Shown: positions 25,414 to 33,776, counted from the first letter of the stretch. The stretch: 64,000 bases of DNA from JAFAXD01 sp963816775 (GCA_963816775.1 CAWFLX010000027.1:10250-74249); one strand, 5' to 3'. Notes: a model not told the origin generated them from the letters alone. Program-made: numbers and translations.

Positions 25414-25896
25414 ATGCAAACAGGCTGTTGGACCAGCAGCGTCGTGCTGTTGTTGGGTGCGAGCCTCTTCGCGCAACCCGCCGCGGCGGGCCCGCAGGAA
25501 GACGTCGCGGCGGCGGGGCAAAAATGGGCCACGGTCTTTGCTGACAACAATCCCGACACCATCGTGGCACTCTATGCCAAGGACGGTGTGCTGTGGGGGA
25601 CACTCTCACCCTCGGTACGATCAGACCCCGCCTCAGTGAAGGCTTACTTCGTGGGTGCGTTCCAGGCGCTGCCGAAGGCCACCGTTCAATTTGGAGATCA
25701 GTTGATCCGCGTGTACGGAGACACTGCGGTCAACACGGGCTACTACACGTTCTCCTACACCAAGGACGGTGAGACCAAATCGATCCCCGCCCGCTACAGC
25801 TTCACCTATGTGAAGGACGGAAACGATTGGAAGATCGTGGACCATCACTCCTCCGCGATCCCGGCGCCGCCCGTGCAGCCGGCGCCGCCAAGGTGA
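25414..25896 (+). CDS. SgcJ/EcaC-type (DUF4440, NTF2-like) secreted protein
   Basis: The 160-residue product has a signal peptide (SSVVLLLGASLFAQPAAAG, cleavage near residue 27) followed by an NTF2-like fold: a helix with KWATVFADNNPDTIVALYAKDGVLWGT, then strands TVQFGDQLIRVYGDTAVNTG and FTYVKDGNDWKIVDHHSS. This matches the SgcJ/EcaC DUF4440 family. GGAGGAAAC stands 5 bases before the ATG at 25414. Members bind small ligands or act as immunity or scaffold proteins; this one is probably periplasmic and of unknown role. Confidence 0.85.
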   Translation: MQTGCWTSSVVLLLGASLFAQPAAAGPQEDVAAAGQKWATVFADNNPDTIVALYAKDGVLWGTLSPSVRSDPASVKAYFVGAFQALPKATVQFGDQLIRVYGDTAVNTGYYTFSYTKDGETKSIPARYSFTYVKDGNDWKIVDHHSSAIPAPPVQPAPPR

Positions 25897-25975
25897 TTGA
25901 AGACGTCAATGATGCTGAAGTTACGAAACCTGCGCAAAAGGACTAAATGGCCCCCGCACCGCAAATGAGACCGCT

Positions 25976-26182
25976 ATGAAAAAAGGGGTTCCTGCGAAGA
26001 AAAAAGACGAGAGCCAGCCGAAGGACAAGAGCACGTCAGATGCAGAACTATCCAAGGATGAAGGCGGTGAGAAAGCGCCCGACTCACCGTCAGGTTATAG
26101 TCGGGGCGAAGGCCAAAAACCGGTTTCGAAGGCTTATAGGGATAACTGGAACGCGATCTATGCAAAGAAGAAGAAACGATAA
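25976..26182 (+). CDS. Small lysine-rich hypothetical protein (RGEGQKPVSKAY type)
   Basis: The 68-residue protein is highly charged. Its C-terminal RGEGQKPVSKAYRDNWNAIYAKKKKR is a pattern repeated in short proteins of Bradyrhizobium-type genomes, which makes the frame believable; the N-terminal half is disordered. Function unknown, nucleic-acid binding possible from composition. Confidence 0.6.
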   Translation: MKKGVPAKKKDESQPKDKSTSDAELSKDEGGEKAPDSPSGYSRGEGQKPVSKAYRDNWNAIYAKKKKR

Positions 26183-26247
26183 TTTGATCAACGGAGCCGC
26201 TATGGCCGTTGTCTAGGATTGCCGACAGCGTTGGATTTGGAGAGAAC

Positions 26248-26370
26248 ATGCAAAAGAATCCCGGCAAGCCAAAAGTGAAATGCAAGAATTGCGAAGGCAA
26301 AGGTCTTCTCAAAAAGGGTGACAAGAAAGTTAAGTGTCAGAGATGCGGCGGGACCGGTTTTAAGTCGTGA
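26248..26370 (+). CDS. 40-residue DnaJ-type zinc-finger microprotein
   Basis: This frame of 40 codons encodes two CxxCxGxG-type repeats: CKNCEGKG (about residues 12-19) and CQRCGGTG (about 31-38), the same repeat that makes the cysteine-rich zinc domain of DnaJ. Four cysteines can bind one zinc, so the protein is essentially a single isolated zinc module. TTGGAGAGAAC precedes the ATG. Partner and function are unknown; similar DnaJ-finger-only proteins exist in bacteria. Confidence 0.6.
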   Translation: MQKNPGKPKVKCKNCEGKGLLKKGDKKVKCQRCGGTGFKS

Positions 26371-26386
26371 TCTATCGAACGCCACG

Positions 26387-26503
26387 CGTCCGTTGTTGGC
26401 ACCAAGCGGACTTGCGGAGATCGCACGCGAATGTCGGCTTTCGGGGTAAAGCGGACAACATGTGCTCGCAGTGAGAATTTCCGCTTTTGACCTATAGCGG
26501 ACG
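26387..26503. repeat. Dispersed GCGGAC-type repeat, copy 3
   Basis: From CGTCCGTTGTTGGCACCAAG through TCGGCTTTCGGGGTAAAGCG to CCGCTTTTGACCTATAGCGG. It is more diverged in the middle than the copies at 21 and 33.6 kb. Confidence 0.7.
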
Positions 26504-26860
26504 CGACGCACCCCAGCGCGGCAGGCTATGAGCGAGCCTACGGTCGAAAGTCCCCCGCCTTTTTGGTATTACGCCCCGCCATTTGTGGTCGTCGAACCCC
26601 TCCGGCCACTAGTCATTTTTTTGCAGCGGCTTGGAAGTGTTACTGCCGCGACTGTCGCTGGCCCGCGAGCACTCGCTTGGTGATGAGATATCCTTTGACG
26701 ACTTGCCGCGTTCGCTAAAGCCGGCAGTGCCAATGCTAGAGCCCTGTGAGTTCTTCTCAAACTGACCCATCTCGGGACCTCAGCCGCTCGCTCAGCGACT
26801 AGTTCGCGCGTTCCGCCAAGGCTTGGCTGAAAACTGGATTCCTGCGCCGCTCACCTAGGG

Positions 26861-26971
26861 TCAGGTACTGAATTTGTAGATGATAAAGAGTACGATGATG
26901 ACGCCAAGAACTAGCGCCCAATTGGGAATCTGATATCCAGCGATCGATGTTTTCTGGCTAAACCATTCCAT
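26861..26971 (-). CDS. Small single-span membrane protein
   Basis: This 36-residue protein has a polar start (MEWFSQKTSIAGYQIPNW) and one strong membrane helix (ALVLGVIIVLFIIYKFST). GGGAGG lies 7 bases before its ATG, inside the end of the upstream small gene, so the two are probably co-transcribed and translationally linked. Function unknown. Confidence 0.65.
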   Translation of the reverse strand: MEWFSQKTSIAGYQIPNWALVLGVIIVLFIIYKFST

Positions 26972-27188
26972 GACTTTTCCTCCCATTCCTCTTGTGAATC
27001 TCCAGGGCCCCTCGGCCGGTTTCCGTGAGTGTGTAGTGGATAGTTTTCGGACTGAAGCTGTCGTGCTCAGGAAGGACATAACCGGCTTTGATCAGCCGAT
27101 CGTATTTGTTCCCAGAGATGGCGAGTCGGCCACCCTGGTCCTGAAGCCTACTAAGGAAGAGGCTTTCTTTTTTGGTGAGTTTGGCCAT
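26958..27188 (-). CDS. Small winged-helix-like hypothetical protein
   Basis: The 76-residue product begins MAKLTKKESLFLSRL and contains a likely helix-turn-helix (GGRLAISGNKYDRLIKAGYVL) and a wing-like hairpin (HYTLTETGRGALEIHKRNG). The order is that of a minimal winged helix. Start 27188 is favoured over 27194 because GCGGAG then has normal spacing. It overlaps the start of the small membrane protein by 14 bases. DNA binding is an inference. Confidence 0.55.
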   Translation of the reverse strand: MAKLTKKESLFLSRLQDQGGRLAISGNKYDRLIKAGYVLPEHDSFSPKTIHYTLTETGRGALEIHKRNGRKSHGMV

Positions 27189-27227
27189 TTGCATCTCCGC
27201 GCGCCATTCTGACTCAGGCTCGGCGCG

Positions 27228-27410
27228 TTAGAAATTTGCTTGCGTTCGCTTTTTGATATGCGGTTGATCGTGCAGAACAACGCTCAACAGCGAACTGTGG
27301 ACTTCCATGCTGCCGTTGTAATCAATGAAGCCCAATTCTCGAAATTTGTTCCTGAAATGGCTCACACGGGAGGCCGCCGCGCTAGAGCGGTAGCGTTCCC
27401 AATCGTGCAT
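27228..27410 (-). pseudogene. Crp/Fnr-family regulator, C-terminal fragment
   Basis: The frame encodes SRVSHFRNKFRELGFIDYNG and VHSSLLSVVLHD, which is the recognition helix and C-terminal end of Crp/Fnr regulators as found in Bradyrhizobium-type genomes. The cyclic-nucleotide/effector domain is missing: upstream of about residue 14 the sequence has no homology. It has an ATG and could be translated, but as it lacks the dimer helix it is most likely a remnant. Confidence 0.6.
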
Positions 27411-28104
27411 GGTAGCCTCCATTCGCCCCGACGTGTTTCGGTGCGGACTCACCTTGAGATGGTGGCTTGATCAGGGGAGGTTGGGCTCGCAACCAACGGC
27501 CGTCTGTCCAAAATTGATCACTTGGGGTCTGCCTTATTCAACCTCACCCACTACCAGCTAGCGCGGCCAATTTTGATATTCCCAACCCGACATGCTGTTT
27601 TGGTTAAACAGTTGGGGAGCCAACCCAGCCGAAAAAACACCCGAAGCGGACATCATTGCCACGCACCCGCCCACCTGGACGCGCAGGTCGAGCTACTCAA
27701 GCTCAATCAAGCGGGAAGTGTTTGAAGCGGTCTACGTGCGTTTGCGTGATTGGCGGTGTTGCCGACCCCTCGGCATGTCGAGCGGCTTGTGCAGCCGCTG
27801 TCCAAGTGAGCAAGTGTTCACAGCTACCGAGCGATGTCTCCTGTTGACCCAACTCGGACATAGTCCGTTGGGTCACGCGACGCGCCCCAAAGATTTTCCC
27901 TACAGCGAGCTGCCCTTTCGTGCTGCTCACGCTCAATTGATCGGTGCATACCATCTTTCCTCAATCTCGCAGCTGTGGTCCTCCAATCGACGGACGCGGC
28001 GCGTTTAATCTTTCGCCACTGTGGCGCCGATTCTACCGAAGGCGAGATCAGGGATCGGCACAGCCCATGAGCTTCCCGTCACAAGTCCACCCTCACAGTG
28101 AACG
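27411..28104. other. Gene-poor stretch with repeat fragments
   Basis: About 690 bases with no supported gene. It includes one copy of a 53-bp repeat (27794-27846). The frames here, such as 27592-28008, have no start signal or motif and read through that repeat. Confidence 0.45.
27794..27846. repeat. 53-bp repeat, copy 1
   Basis: The sequence from GCCGCTGTCCAAGTGAGCAA to GTCTCCTGTTG matches 30911-30963 at 48 of 53 positions, in the same orientation and without gaps. No protein is needed to explain the similarity. Confidence 0.75.
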
Positions 28105-29382
28105 ATGAGGAATTGCGATAAAATTTGCGTTGAGGAAATATCGGTGAGCAAAAACCATGACCAACTTTACGAGAAGATTGCCGATCATCGATGCGCTGGT
28201 TGCGCCTTGATGGCGACCATTTCCTTTGAGCCCAAATTACTGGCTCGTCTCGGGACGACGGACGACGAAAACGAGCGCACACCAGGGAATAAGGCAATAA
28301 CTAGCCCGTCTCATTTCGCTAATTTGGTGCGCGAGCTGGGCCAGATCAAAATACGCGCCGTTGCCGTTGTGCTTTCGATCGGTTTGTTTTTCACAACTTT
28401 GGCACCGGCCGCCAACGCGGAAGAGCTTGTTTCGCTTCGCGGAGCAGGTTCCACGTTTTCCGCTCCGCTCTATAAGAAGTGGATCGATGAGTATAACGTG
28501 TCGCACCGCAACGTCAGCATCACATATGACGCGGTTGGCAGCAGCGAGGGGGTAAAGCGGTTTCTCGCTGAAGCCGTGGATTTTGCCGGCAGCGATGAAA
28601 TTCTATCCGACGGTGAGAACACCCAATTTCCGGGTGCGATAATGCTGCCAGTGACGGCTGGAATGATTGTGCTTGCCTACAATATCCCCGGCGTCAACAG
28701 CGAGATCAAGTTGCCGCGCGATGTTTACGTGGACATCTTCACGAGGAAGATCCGGAAGTGGGATGATCCGCGGATTGCGGCGGCGAATCCTGGAATCGTG
28801 TTTCCGCGCCGCGACATCGCGCTTGTGGCACGCTTGGAAGGCAGTGGGACGACCGCTGCCTTCACCAACCATCTTGCCGCGCTCGGTCCGTCTTGGCGCG
28901 CAGCAGGAATGGGGGTAGGCAAGCTGTTCGAATGGCCGAGCGGTGTGTTGCTCGCCCCTGGCAATGAGGGCGTTGCCGCGCGCATTCGGCTCAGCGAAGG
29001 TTCGATCGGTTACGTCGAATATTGGTTTGCACAGCGTCTCGGCCTGCGGATGGCTGCTTTGCAAAACAGATCGGGCGAGTTCATAACACCGACCGCCAAT
29101 TCAGGCCAAGTCGCACTATCTGGGCGGGTTGCTCAGGTGAAGGAGTTGGCTGCTTCAGTGTTTGATCCGACGAGTCCAGGGTCCTATCCAATCACGACCT
29201 ATAGCTGGATGCTTCTCTATCCCCAGTATCGCGACCGGGCAAAAGGTACCGCCGTGCAGGAGTTTGCCCAATGGGCTCTTTCGCAAGTGGGACAAAACTT
29301 CGGCGCGCAACTCGGTTATCTTCCGTTGTCGGACGACGTCGTGTCGATCGGCAAACAGGCGCTCGGGCCAGTCGTGCACTGA
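28105..29382 (+). CDS. PstS-like phosphate ABC transporter substrate-binding protein
   Basis: The mature part is a PstS-type periplasmic phosphate receptor: LRGAGSTFSAPLYKKWIDEY (about residue 112), GSSEGVKRFLAEAVDFAGSDEIL (about 147), then LEGSGTTAAFTNHL and GSIGYVEYWFAQ. A signal-like helix AVVLSIGLFFTTLAPAANA precedes it, but an extra 70-75 residues of unclear nature lie ahead of that helix. Start choice is uncertain (28105, ATG 28210 or GTG 28327). No pstC, pstA, pstB or phoU gene is nearby, so it is an orphan receptor. Confidence 0.85.
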   Translation: MRNCDKICVEEISVSKNHDQLYEKIADHRCAGCALMATISFEPKLLARLGTTDDENERTPGNKAITSPSHFANLVRELGQIKIRAVAVVLSIGLFFTTLAPAANAEELVSLRGAGSTFSAPLYKKWIDEYNVSHRNVSITYDAVGSSEGVKRFLAEAVDFAGSDEILSDGENTQFPGAIMLPVTAGMIVLAYNIPGVNSEIKLPRDVYVDIFTRKIRKWDDPRIAAANPGIVFPRRDIALVARLEGSGTTAAFTNHLAALGPSWRAAGMGVGKLFEWPSGVLLAPGNEGVAARIRLSEGSIGYVEYWFAQRLGLRMAALQNRSGEFITPTANSGQVALSGRVAQVKELAASVFDPTSPGSYPITTYSWMLLYPQYRDRAKGTAVQEFAQWALSQVGQNFGAQLGYLPLSDDVVSIGKQALGPVVH

Positions 29383-29390
29383 GACGAGGC

Positions 29391-29596
29391 CTGACGGCAC
29401 AGGCCCTGGTCGAATACGAACGCTCGCTAAACTCGGCACCCAATCGCTTTCACGGGCTGGCCGGCGCCGCGGCGGCCGCGGAACCGGCGGGCGATGCCGC
29501 CAAGGGGAAATCTACCACGAGAAGCTTGTGCAGTTCGCAGCCGCCGACCGCGATCGGCCTGAACTGCGAGCGAAACGCGTCCTGACGGAGCATTGA
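29391..29596 (+). pseudogene. TPR-protein C-terminal remnant, frameshifted
   Basis: One frame reads ALVEYERSLNSAPNRFHGLAG and AAEPAGDAAKG, the last repeat of a tetratricopeptide protein. A second frame then continues with EIYHEKLVQFAAADRDRPEL, again typical of the tail of such proteins, to the stop at 29596. The N-terminal repeats are missing. It directly follows pstS and shows that this region contains decayed genes. Confidence 0.6.
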
Positions 29597-29753
29597 GCTC
29601 GCGGTCAGATTTGTCAGACAGTGGTGACAAAGACGGGCAAGTCGCGCGCATCGCCGACAAACACCGCGGCGGTGCGCCCTAAACTCAAGCCGCCCCAATT
29701 CATGTTTCGCTGACCTCGCCGCGCCGGATTGATTGGCACGCGACCGATGCCGG

Positions 29754-30686
29754 CTACCGCGCTGATTGAGGCAGGTCAGTCGTCCGCGGCGGCGGTGGAG
29801 AGCGGCGGCGCGGCACCCATGACTTGCTCAACACATCATCGGCCAGCTTCTGGTCGAAATACGGATAAATAAGCTGGTGAAACGCATAGTCGACCTCGGC
29901 CCATTCCGTTCTGCATGCGGGGAGCCGGTTCTTCGGCAGATAGTTCTTTTCGACCACATAAGAGAACAGGTTCGGGTCTGACCCATAGGCGAGACACAAC
30001 AAGTTGTACATGCGCTGCATAGGAGCGCCATGCACGTCAGCGAAGGCGGTTACAGGGACTGTAATGGAGGGGTTCTTGAAGTACTCCTTGTACATGTAGG
30101 CGGCGCCCTCGATCAACCGGGGTGCATCCTGCTTTCCGATGGTCACGAGGGTGTGAGCGGCGAATTGATCCGCGTCAGCCTCCGGTGGGCCGAACAACGG
30201 CACGCTCAAAAGATCAAATACCGCATGCCCCATCTCGTGCGACGCCGTGTAAAGGAATTGCCCCACAATTGCATCAACGGGTGTTATTCCGTCCGGCGAC
30301 GTTTCCTTCGGCGCGGTCTGCTCCATTTCGCGCACATATTCATAACAGAGAGTGATCGTTGGGCGCTGGTACCACGCGTTGGAGACCCCGCACTCCTTCG
30401 TCCTCACGGTCAACTCAACTGGCAATCGCAGCGGGCTGAAAATCTCCCGAACCCTTTGCAAGGGTCGGCGTCGCAGCATCACCCAGTAGACGGGCTTGAG
30501 CTCCTCGCTGCTCGGCTGCTCATATTCGATGCGGATCCGGTTTGGCTGCAAGTCGGCTTGCTTGTCGCCAAGAAGCGTCGACCAGGTTTGCTGCGGTGTC
30601 TGGGCTTGGCCGTGAAAGCTCGAAAGCAGTCCAATCCCAACGGCGACGGCGACACAGAGGAGCGCCGTAACAGTAATTTTTCTCAT
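29754..30686 (-). CDS. DUF4344-family putative zinc metallopeptidase, secreted
   Basis: The 310-residue protein has a signal peptide (TALLCVAVAVGIGLLSSF, then AQAQ-like end near residue 28) and the metalloprotease motif HEMGHAVFDLL (about residues 150-160), with an acidic segment EADADQFAAH downstream that may give the third zinc ligand. This arrangement is that of DUF4344 proteins. AGGAGG sits 5 bases before the ATG at 30686; upstream codons are open but lack signal character. Substrates of the family are not known. It probably acts in the periplasm. Confidence 0.85.
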   Translation of the reverse strand: MRKITVTALLCVAVAVGIGLLSSFHGQAQTPQQTWSTLLGDKQADLQPNRIRIEYEQPSSEELKPVYWVMLRRRPLQRVREIFSPLRLPVELTVRTKECGVSNAWYQRPTITLCYEYVREMEQTAPKETSPDGITPVDAIVGQFLYTASHEMGHAVFDLLSVPLFGPPEADADQFAAHTLVTIGKQDAPRLIEGAAYMYKEYFKNPSITVPVTAFADVHGAPMQRMYNLLCLAYGSDPNLFSYVVEKNYLPKNRLPACRTEWAEVDYAFHQLIYPYFDQKLADDVLSKSWVPRRRSPPPPRTTDLPQSAR

Positions 30687-30910
30687 GTCCGCCTCCTGAG
30701 CGCAGCCAATTCCTCGCAAACGCGGCGCCAGGCCCTGACGCCCCGTTAAGTCGCCTTGCTTGCTGAGCTTCCGGATCGTCGCGCGGGCCGTGCGCGGCCC
30801 ACGCAGCCTCGCGCTCACTCACATCCCGCGCCCTCAACCGCCAGTTTCTATTTCATGACAGATATATAACGGAAGGTAAACGGCAAGGGCAGCGTGCGAT
30901 TTCTTGTGCC

Positions 30911-30963
30911 GCCGCTGTCCGAGTGAGCAAGTGTTTACGGCTACCGAGCAACGTCTCCTGTTG
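30911..30963. repeat. 53-bp repeat, copy 2
   Basis: It matches 27794-27846 at 48 of 53 positions. The end TTGGCACATAGCTGAC continues into a diverged copy of the dispersed GCGGAC-type repeat, so the two repeat types may be parts of one longer element. Confidence 0.75.
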
Positions 30964-31025
30964 GCACATAGCTGACGAGGGCCGATGTCTGCTCACGCGT
31001 CGGCTATCGAGGCACAAACGGACAC
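30961..31025. repeat. Dispersed GCGGAC-type repeat, diverged copy 4
   Basis: TTGGCACATAGCTGACGAGG and then CTGCTCACGCGTCGGCTAT and ACAAACGGACAC follow the same order of landmarks as the better copies, but with more changes and a shortened middle. Confidence 0.5.
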
Positions 31026-31099
31026 GGCCGAGAACGAGCTGCATCCCGGGATGATGTGCTCGCTCAGCGCGGAGACACCGCGACGCCACTAGAGCGGCC

Positions 31100-31459
31100 T
31101 TAACGGATCAAACCCGAGCCATGTGCGCGGTAGGACCCGGGCGTGCAAATTCTCAAAAGACAACCGTTGGGGTTGAGTTTACTTTGCACGAGCGAACCAT
31201 AGGCGATCCTGACCTCCGAGATGCACGCTCCCCAACGGACACACGTGGGCGCGACACAGGATGGTGGTGGAGAGCGGGGCATGACCTGCGACCCGATATA
31301 CTGATTAAAACTATAGTAGTTCAACACGACGGGGTCACAGTTCAGACTCCAGATATCCTGGGCGGATACTTCAGACCAAGTGAAGCCATGGCGCAAATCG
31401 ACCGTCACAGGCGACACCACGATTGCAGCTATGAGTAGCCAGTGCAGGCGTCCAAACAT
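31100..31459 (-). CDS. Possible secreted hypothetical protein
   Basis: The 119-residue frame starts at ATG 31459 with GGGAG 7 bases upstream. It has a signal-like start (LHWLLIAAIVVSPVTV) and cysteines at SLNCDP, PPSCVAPTCVRWGACIS and GCLLRICTPG that could form disulfides. No family is recognised and the C-terminal end looks unstructured, so it may be truncated. Confidence 0.4.
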   Translation of the reverse strand: MFGRLHWLLIAAIVVSPVTVDLRHGFTWSEVSAQDIWSLNCDPVVLNYYSFNQYIGSQVMPRSPPPSCVAPTCVRWGACISEVRIAYGSLVQSKLNPNGCLLRICTPGSYRAHGSGLIR

Positions 31460-31517
31460 TGAAATCTCCCATTGTGCCAACCCTCACTTCACGCGCGACA
31501 GGGGCGCATTGCAGCGA

Positions 31518-31712
31518 TTAGCCCTCCACCCAACGAAGCTCGCTTTCCCTTGCGGTGAATTCATGCGGTCCGTTGATATGTTTGATGCGATATTCAAACT
31601 CGCCGTCACGCTCGGGCAATTTTGCGATCACCAGGTAAAGCCCAAGCGGAGCAATGAGCCCCCTGGGTGGGGTATATCCGACGCCTTGGCCGAGAATGAG
31701 CTTATGGGGCAT
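31518..31712 (-). CDS. Small hypothetical protein
   Basis: The 64-residue protein from ATG 31712 reads as a small beta-rich fold: HKLILGQGVGYTP, then LGLYLVIAKLPERDG and FEYRIKHINGPHEFTARESEL. This resembles short conserved proteins of the group that read FxxGQxVxF...YRIKS...RVVRESEL. A GTG at 31730 in frame is another possible start. Function unknown. Confidence 0.55.
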   Translation of the reverse strand: MPHKLILGQGVGYTPPRGLIAPLGLYLVIAKLPERDGEFEYRIKHINGPHEFTARESELRWVEG

Positions 31713-32449
31713 GTGACATGGGGCCGACACGGCGCCCGGACTTCACCACTTGTGGAGTATCGGCACAATCGGACGACACGGTGTCAATCAGATTCCGACT
31801 TTGCAATTATAGAATTGCTCTGAAAACGCCCGTATGCGTCGGCGTGCTGCGCGAGCTTTTTCGACCATGCTTTGCCCCAACGCTTGAGAAGCCCGTAGAA
31901 GATACGATTACGCTCGGCGTTGGACCGGAAGACCACCCCGTGCGCTTGGGCTCAAATGCCTCCGAGTGTTCTCGCCCGCGCCGAGGTGATCAAATAACCG
32001 CTGAGGATGTCCGCTATTGGCACTTAGCTGACAATCTTCGACGCTGCTCACTCGTCCGCTATTGGGTGATAAGCGGACCTGATTTGCTCAACGTGAGTTC
32101 TTCCGCTTTTGACCCAAAGCGGACACTGCCGGCGCGCCGCATGTCCCGCCAATCGGACCAGTCTCCTTCGAACGGGTGACGCGCCCGGGCGCGCGGCATG
32201 CCAATCACAGTTCGCACAAATGTTCGCGGGAGCACCAAAAAAGAGCGGGTAATATCATGCGCAGGTTACGGCCGCCCGATTGAAACGAGCTCCTTGATGT
32301 CTGGAGCACAGATAACCCCGGTGAACGAACTAACTGACACCGGGCAGGCGGGCGCGTCGGCGATGGCTAATTCGAACGGCTCTAACACAAAGATTGGAAA
32401 TGCTATTCGCGCCCTGGTGAACAAGGCGCCAGCGATCGGGGAGACCAAC
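31713..32449. other. Gene-free stretch with repeat copy 5
   Basis: About 740 bases between a small minus-strand gene and the methyltransferase. A dispersed repeat copy lies at 32008-32126. The frame from 32198 runs into the methyltransferase but carries no homology before residue 85 of that frame. Confidence 0.45.
32008..32126. repeat. Dispersed GCGGAC-type repeat, copy 5
   Basis: From TGTCCGCTATTGGCACTTAG through CTCGTCCGCTATTGGGTGAT and AAGCGGACCTGATTTGCTCA to CCGCTTTTGACCCAAAGCGG. The landmark order matches the copies at 21, 22.5 and 33.6 kb. Confidence 0.75.
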
Positions 32450-33514
32450 ATGGCTCAACTTGACGAAGACAAACTCCAGCAATTCGTCGGCAAAATGCTG
32501 GGTGACCTCGGTGGCGCATTCAGTGTGCCGACGGTCCGCATCGGACTAAGACTAGGCTTATTCAATGCGCTACACGAAGGCGGGCCAGCTACGTCTGATG
32601 AGTTAGCGAAACGGGCGGGCGGACTGACGGAGCGATATGTCCGCGAGTGGGCACTCGCTCAAGCGGCGAACGGCTTCATCGATTATAACGCGGCCTCACG
32701 TAAATTCAGTCTGTCGCCGGAACAGGCCATGGTCTTTGCTGAAAAGGATAGTCCGGTTTATCTGGCCGGAGCGTTCGACATCGTGGCCGCCATGATCGAG
32801 GGCGAGCAAAAGGTCGAGAATTCGTTCCGAACAGGTGCCGGTGTGCGCTGGGGCAATTCGGCAGGATGCCTGTTCTGCGCAACTGGTGCATTCTTCCGAC
32901 CGGGCTATGTGAACAACATTGTACAGAACTGGTTGCCAGCTCTCGGCGGGGTCGAAGCCAAGCTAAAGTCGGGGGCCAAGGTCGCGGATGTCGGCTGCGG
33001 CGTCGGCTTTTCGACTCTGCTGATGGCGCAAGCTTTCTCCAAAAGTCAGTTTGTCGGGTACGATTTCCACGCGCCTTCCGTTGAAGAGGCGAATCGACAT
33101 GCTGTCGCACATGGGCTTGGTGATCGCGTAAGCTTTAAGGAGGCGCGTGCCAAGGACATAAAGGAATCCGGCTTCGACCTCGTTACATCCTTCGACTGTT
33201 TGCATGACATGGGTGATCCTAGGGGTTGCGCGCGTCATATGCGTCGCATCCTGAAGGCTGACGGAACTTGGATGATAGTCGAACCAATTGCTGGCAATCG
33301 TCCGGAAGACAACATGAATCCCGTTGGGCGGCTTTATTACAATGCTTCGACTATGATTTGCGTCCCGACATCACTGGATCAGGAAGTAGGCGAAGGCTTG
33401 GGTGCGCAAGCGGGTGAGGCCAATCTCACCGAGGTCATTCGCGACGGTGGATTTACGCGGATTCGAAGGGCGACGGCGGGGCCATTTAACATGGTCCTTG
33501 AGGCTCGCGCCTAG
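32450..33514 (+). CDS. Class I SAM-dependent methyltransferase with N-terminal winged-helix-like domain
   Basis: The 354-residue protein starts at ATG 32450, with GGGGAGACC upstream. The first 100 residues look like the dimerisation/winged-helix domain of O-methyltransferase-like proteins (VRIGLRLGLFNALHEGGPATSDELAKRAG). The Rossmann core follows: AKVADVGCGVGFSTLLMA (SAM-binding motif I, about residue 177), FVGYDFHAPSVEEA (motif II) and FDLVTSFDCLHDMGDP (motif IV). Similar proteins methylate small molecules, but no substrate is indicated by neighbours. Confidence 0.9.
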   Translation: MAQLDEDKLQQFVGKMLGDLGGAFSVPTVRIGLRLGLFNALHEGGPATSDELAKRAGGLTERYVREWALAQAANGFIDYNAASRKFSLSPEQAMVFAEKDSPVYLAGAFDIVAAMIEGEQKVENSFRTGAGVRWGNSAGCLFCATGAFFRPGYVNNIVQNWLPALGGVEAKLKSGAKVADVGCGVGFSTLLMAQAFSKSQFVGYDFHAPSVEEANRHAVAHGLGDRVSFKEARAKDIKESGFDLVTSFDCLHDMGDPRGCARHMRRILKADGTWMIVEPIAGNRPEDNMNPVGRLYYNASTMICVPTSLDQEVGEGLGAQAGEANLTEVIRDGGFTRIRRATAGPFNMVLEARA

Positions 33515-33586
33515 TCGAGCGCTCGGCATTCCCCGTACCGGCGGCAGTGGCGGCCGAGAGTGCCTTATTTGCCAGCGATGCTGTCT

Positions 33587-33704
33587 TGTCCGTTGTTGGC
33601 ACAAAGTCGACGTCGCGGAGCGACCGAGCGAAGTCCGCTTTCGGCGGGATAGCGGACAACAAATGCTCAGGGCGAGTTTTCCGCCGTTGACCGATAGCGG
33701 ACAT
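33587..33704. repeat. Dispersed GCGGAC-type repeat, copy 6
   Basis: From TTGTCCGTTGTTGGCACAAA through CGGAGCGACCGAGCGAAGTC and GGGATAGCGGACAACAAATG to GATAGCGGACAT. A long identical run is shared with copy 1 (GACCGAGCGAAGTCCGCTTT and onwards). It abuts the 5' end of the multicopper-oxidase remnant. Confidence 0.8.
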
Positions 33705-33776
33705 CGACAGGTCACCACGACAACGCACCGGCGCCCTGTCCGGGCTGGTCTGCGTGCCGTGGCCGACGCAGCACGG

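Noticed and set aside
26528..26683. 51-codon plus-strand frame (MSEPTVESPPPFWYYAPP)
   Set aside because: Hydrophobic low-complexity content, no clear ribosome site and no relative recalled; left out as unsupported.
27592..28008. 138-codon plus-strand frame
   Set aside because: Covers the 53-bp repeat and has no motif or start signal.
32198..32449. 84-codon N-terminal extension of the methyltransferase frame
   Set aside because: No homology or start signal; the ATG at 32450 has a good ribosome site and matches the domain start.
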